From assembly GCA_008671135.1 (NCBI GenBank), contig RQAP01000002.1:1-64000 (forward strand): a DNA stretch of 64,000 nt, written 5' to 3'. Below are positions 61,176 to 64,000 of the stretch, piece by piece. Below the pieces are notes generated by a model. That model had not been told where the DNA came from and ran no database searches. It saw only the letters and a list, made by a program, of their open reading frames with translations. The first letter of the stretch is position 1; every line of letters begins with the position of its first letter. Both the position numbers and the translations under genes were made by a program. The stretch comes from Collinsella aerofaciens (GTDB lineage Bacteria; Actinomycetota; Coriobacteriia; Coriobacteriales; Coriobacteriaceae).

Positions 61176-61204
61176 AAACCCTCCCCGGCACAGGCCGAGG
61201 AGGG
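61176..61204 (-). terminator. Probable terminator of the folP-birA operon
   Basis: Minus-strand stem CCCTCCTCGGC / GCCGGGGAGGG (one mismatch) followed by TTTCG. It lies about 40 bases after the biotin-ligase-like gene. Confidence 0.7.
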
Positions 61205-61244
61205 TCTTGTTGTCATGTCTATCTTTGGGCGCGAACGCCCCGCG

Positions 61245-61946
61245 CTACAGCCCGCGAATTCGTACGGCCTCGGGCGGAAACTCCTGCTCGCCGGCATCGG
61301 TCTTAATGGTCGCGCGGCCCCAGATGTCCAGGCCTGCAAACACACCGACCGCAAGCGGCAGGCCGTTGGGCGACACCGCCGCAACTTGGCGGCCCAGCAG
61401 CGGCACCATGTCGAAGTACTCGCCCAGCACGGGAGCCAGCGGCCCTGCGGCGCCTTGCGGCGTGTTGGCAACAACCGCCCAAGCGTCCACGCGGGCCAGC
61501 ACGGCGGCGGCCAGCGTCTCGACCAGCGCTTCGTCAGCCACGTCCACACCAAGCTCGCCCAGCGCCGAACGCTCAATATCCACCGTCACGGCACCGAACA
61601 TGCCCGCAGCAGCGGCACCGCCGTTCACGGCAACACGCGCGAGCGACGTCTCAAACGCAGGCGCACCGCACACGATATCGCTCGGCCACTGGATACCCAC
61701 CTTACCGGCAAGGCCCAACCCCGGCGTCGAAGCCGTGCCCACGAGCGCGTCCATCATGCCCATCGCAGCCACAAACGGCAGGCCGTGGAAGGCATGCATG
61801 TTCACGTCCGGGCGCACGATCAGCGAAAACATCAGCGATGCATCGCCCGCGCTCCACGCGCACCAGCCCGCGGACATGCCCTCGCGGCCCGCGTCGCGCG
61901 CCGCGTCGAGCTCGGTGCCAGCGGCAACAGCATTCATCTCGATCAT
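61245..61946 (-). CDS. Biotin-protein ligase-like protein, no DNA-binding domain
   Basis: 233 aa. The BPL/LplA fold can be traced: F-S-L-I-V-R-P, the loop V-G-I-Q-W-P-S-D-I-V (usually K-W-P-N-D) and the C-terminal domain G-V-F-A-G-L-D-I-W-G-R-A. The strand before the biotin loop is divergent (G-R-E-G-M-S-A-G-W). The K and N changes in the loop may alter substrate or activity. The start directly follows the stop of the folP-folK gene, so they are one operon. Confidence 0.75.
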   Translation of the reverse strand: MIEMNAVAAGTELDAARDAGREGMSAGWCAWSAGDASLMFSLIVRPDVNMHAFHGLPFVAAMGMMDALVGTASTPGLGLAGKVGIQWPSDIVCGAPAFETSLARVAVNGGAAAAGMFGAVTVDIERSALGELGVDVADEALVETLAAAVLARVDAWAVVANTPQGAAGPLAPVLGEYFDMVPLLGRQVAAVSPNGLPLAVGVFAGLDIWGRATIKTDAGEQEFPPEAVRIRGL

Positions 61947-63689
61947 CTACATACGCCCCAATTCGCCCACGATATGGCCCACGCGGTCCTCGGGCTCCTT
62001 GACCTCGACGCCGTTGTAGCGGAAGAACCGCGCCGGGTCGTGCATCAGGTCCTCGAGCGGCACCAGCACAAAATCGCGTTCGCCGATCAGCGGATGCGGC
62101 AGGCGCAGCTTTTTGCCGCCGTGGGTCTCGCCGTCCATCCACAGCAGGTCCAGGTCGATGGTGCGCGGACCGTTGGCCTTGGCCTTTTTGGAGCGGTCGC
62201 GCCCCAGCTCGGCCTCGATCTTCATAAGCTCGTCGAGCAGCACCAACGGCGCCAGCTCGGTCTTGATCTCGATGACGGCGTTGGCAAACGCGTCCTGGCG
62301 CGTCTCGTAGGCCGGCTCGCTCTCGTAAATCTTGGAGGAGTTGGACACGCAGGTGAGTGGAATCTCGGCGATCATCTCGCGTGCGGCGCGGATGTTGTCG
62401 CAGCGATGCCCCAGGTTGGAGCCCACGGCCACAAACGCGCGGCGCGGCTGCGGCTTGGCAACCGCCCAGTAACCGTTCAGGAACTGCGCAAAACCCGCGG
62501 CGTCGTGCACGCGCACGATGTTGGCACCGGCCTGGATGGCGCCCAGGCACACGCCAAACGTGGCGGCATCGCGCTCGGCGGCCTCGGTCACGCCCGAGAC
62601 GGCGCCCACAAAGCGCTTGCGCGACACGGCGCACATGAGCGGGTAGCCCAGCGACGCCATCTTGGCAGTCTCGCGCTGGATGACGATGTCCTCGTTAGCC
62701 GACTTACCAAAGCCCGGGCCAGGATCGATGCAGATGCGGTCGCGCGACACGCCGGCATGGATGAGCGTGCGGGCCTGGTCGGACAGAAAGCCCATGACGC
62801 GGCGCATGATGGGCGCCGAATCGGGCAGGGTAAAGCGGCGGAGCTGCGAGGTGGGCACATAGGCCTCCTCACGGCGGGCACTGCGGCGCATCATGGCGGC
62901 CAGGCGGTCATTGGACTCCGATGCGGCCTCGGTGGCTGCGGGCGCGGCCTCGGGCGCGGGCGCGACGGTCTCGGCGGCAGCAGCCTGCTCGGCGGCCGGC
63001 GTCTCCTGCTCGCTTGCAGGCTCGGACGTGGGCTCCGGTTCGCCAAACGGCAACGAGGGCTGCACCACGCCGCCCGGAAGCTTGGCCTCCGGCTTAGGCT
63101 CGCCCAGCAACTTGCCGCGACGGCGGCGAGCCGGCTTCTCGGCCTCACGCGCGGCCTCGGCAGCCGCCTCACGCGCCTTCTCGGCAACAAACGCCGCTGC
63201 CGAGGTATCGAGCTGCACCGTTGCGTGCGTGCGGACGGGCGCGGCGACCTCGCCGGCATGCATCACGATGACGCCGCAAGTGCTCGTCTTAACGAACTCG
63301 ACCATCTTGGGATCGGTGAAGCCGGTCACGTCGTTGACGATCGAGGCGCCGCAGCGCACGGCCGCCTTGGCAACCGCCACATGACGCGTGTCGATCGAGA
63401 CGATGGCGCCCTCCTTGGCCAGCGCACGCACCACGGGCAGCACGCGGCGAGCCTCCTCGTCGGGGTTGACCGGGGTAAAGCCGGGGCGCGTGGACTCGCC
63501 GCCCACGTCGATGATGTCGGCGCCGGCGTCGAGCATCGCCAGGCCGTACTCGATGGCGGCATCGGGGTCGAAGTGCTCCCCGCCATCGCTAAACGAATCG
63601 GGCGTCACGTTGAGGACGCCCATGATGCGCGGACGGTCAAAGCTGAGCTCATACTTTCCGCACCGCCATGTCTTGCTGTCGTTCGCCAT
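61947..63689 (-). CDS. folP: Fused dihydropteroate synthase-HPPK with large insertion
   Basis: 580 aa. The DHPS part begins G-V-L-N-V-T-P-D-S-F-S-D-G-G (24-37), with D-V-G-G-E-S-T-R-P-G and the later D-P-G-P-G-F-G-K. HPPK (FolK) starts near 416 (A-V-G-S-N-L-G) and has G-P-R-T-I-D-L-D-L-L. Together they make dihydropteroate precursors of folate. Between about 150 and 288, inside the DHPS barrel, lies an Ala/Glu/Pro-rich insertion of some 140 residues not found in usual DHPS. The ATG at 63687-63689 has AGGAGG at good spacing. Confidence 0.93.
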   Translation of the reverse strand: MANDSKTWRCGKYELSFDRPRIMGVLNVTPDSFSDGGEHFDPDAAIEYGLAMLDAGADIIDVGGESTRPGFTPVNPDEEARRVLPVVRALAKEGAIVSIDTRHVAVAKAAVRCGASIVNDVTGFTDPKMVEFVKTSTCGVIVMHAGEVAAPVRTHATVQLDTSAAAFVAEKAREAAAEAAREAEKPARRRRGKLLGEPKPEAKLPGGVVQPSLPFGEPEPTSEPASEQETPAAEQAAAAETVAPAPEAAPAATEAASESNDRLAAMMRRSARREEAYVPTSQLRRFTLPDSAPIMRRVMGFLSDQARTLIHAGVSRDRICIDPGPGFGKSANEDIVIQRETAKMASLGYPLMCAVSRKRFVGAVSGVTEAAERDAATFGVCLGAIQAGANIVRVHDAAGFAQFLNGYWAVAKPQPRRAFVAVGSNLGHRCDNIRAAREMIAEIPLTCVSNSSKIYESEPAYETRQDAFANAVIEIKTELAPLVLLDELMKIEAELGRDRSKKAKANGPRTIDLDLLWMDGETHGGKKLRLPHPLIGERDFVLVPLEDLMHDPARFFRYNGVEVKEPEDRVGHIVGELGRM

Positions 63690-63711
63690 GAACATCCTCC
63701 TAAAATGCCCA

Positions 63712-63770
63712 CGCCGCCGAGCTTGGGGAGCTGGCGGCGGGGTCGCTTTGCACTCAGTCTTTCTATTGTA
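63712..63770 (-). promoter_or_regulatory. Promoter and leader hairpin of the folP operon
   Basis: TACAAT on the minus strand (63765-63770), then a CGCCGCC / GGCGGCG hairpin (63712-63739) in the short leader. Confidence 0.5.
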
Positions 63771-63784
63771 TCCGCGCGCGCGGG

Positions 63785-64000
63785 CTAGAACGCAAACGCG
63801 GCCGCGATGTCGCAAGAAATCAGCAGGTCGGCATTTGCATCCTGATCGGTGGGAGCAAGGTTGCATATGGCCAGCGTATCGCCGGTAAAGTAACGCGTAA
63901 GGCCCGCCGCCGGATACACCACGAGCGAGGTCCCACCCACAATGAGGGCATCGGCCGCGGCGATGGCGGCAACGGCACCGGTCAGCACATGCTCATCGAG
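63785..64000 (-). CDS. Sirtuin family deacetylase, C-terminal part (cut by the window edge)
   Basis: 71 codons plus stop; the gene continues past 64000. The piece reads A-D-A-L-I-V-G-G-T-S-L-V-V-Y-P-A-A-G-L, the NAD-binding G-T-S-L-x-V-x-P-A block of Sir2 proteins, and then the conserved I-C-N-L-A-P-T end. It is an NAD-dependent protein deacylase. It lies upstream of the folP operon on the same strand. Confidence 0.88.
   Translation of the reverse strand, partial: LDEHVLTGAVAAIAAADALIVGGTSLVVYPAAGLTRYFTGDTLAICNLAPTDQDANADLLISCDIAAAFAF

Overview
The window is a high-GC actinobacterial chromosome segment that reads like a gut Coriobacteriia, most likely Collinsella or a close relative. I infer this from the gene set: a membrane-anchored LuxR regulator of coriobacterial type, an Ech-type group 4 [NiFe] hydrogenase, an NRAMP-related transporter of the NRMT type, luxS, and a giant LPXTG surface protein made of pilin-type repeats. 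Several genes also appear to start without a leader (a -10 box 7 to 9 bases before the ATG). No 16S gene or other taxonomic marker is present, so the name is an inference.

Layout. 0-4.4 kb: a lipoprotein, a glucose-type PTS EIIA, a Fic-domain protein set between two copies of one hairpin, and pyrE. 4.5-9.4 kb: an MgtA-type Mg2+ ATPase with a short leader ORF, then a multi-TM LuxR regulator. 9.7-14 kb: a plus-strand cluster of two zinc-ribbon proteins, an SPFH protein and a lipoprotein. 14.1-18.1 kb: a three-gene signalling operon (7TM-like membrane protein, histidine kinase, response regulator). 18.3-24.1 kb: a DUF4867-like gene, luxS, nucleoside hydrolase, ribokinase, and an acyltransferase-SGNH protein. 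24.6-27.7 kb: an NRMT-like transporter with a PRC/MgtE-N/CBS membrane protein. 28-33.7 kb: a degenerate polysaccharide deacetylase, PRC-barrel and YtxH proteins, a stand-alone cyanophycin-synthetase N-domain protein, a CorC-type protein and hemolysin III. 33.9-41.8 kb: an alpha/beta hydrolase, a DUF362 ferredoxin, and an ABC-2 exporter divergent from a two-component system. 42.6-48.9 kb: a giant LPXTG protein broken by one in-frame TAG. 49.4-55 kb: a complete Ech hydrogenase with echA and echB fused. 55.3-64 kb: a lone HTH protein, an old-yellow-enzyme flavoprotein, initiator tRNA-Met, coaX, a DUF4143-type ATPase, a biotin-ligase-like protein, a folP-folK fusion, and the end of a sirtuin.

The most striking feature outside the genes is the density and variety of palindromic repeats. 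I can separate at least six families: a 13-nt-loop REP (five copies), a 62-64 bp hairpin (two copies, around fic), a 152 bp long palindrome (three in tandem plus one, around the LPXTG gene), a 43 bp hairpin (three copies, around the DUF4143 ATPase), a hairpin array with a period of about 80 bp (three copies), and a two-hairpin 3' element (two copies). In several families the paired arms change together while the loop or core stays constant. Three accessory genes (fic, the surface protein, the ATPase) are each bracketed by their own family. No transposase or RAYT gene is in the window to explain this.

Cells of this type would live by fermentation. The Ech hydrogenase would couple ferredoxin oxidation to H2 evolution and ion pumping. 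Magnesium is served by two unrelated systems, MgtA and the NRMT/MgtE-like pair. The exporter with its two-component system, the three-gene sensor operon, LuxS and the surface protein point to cell-envelope sensing and host or community interaction.
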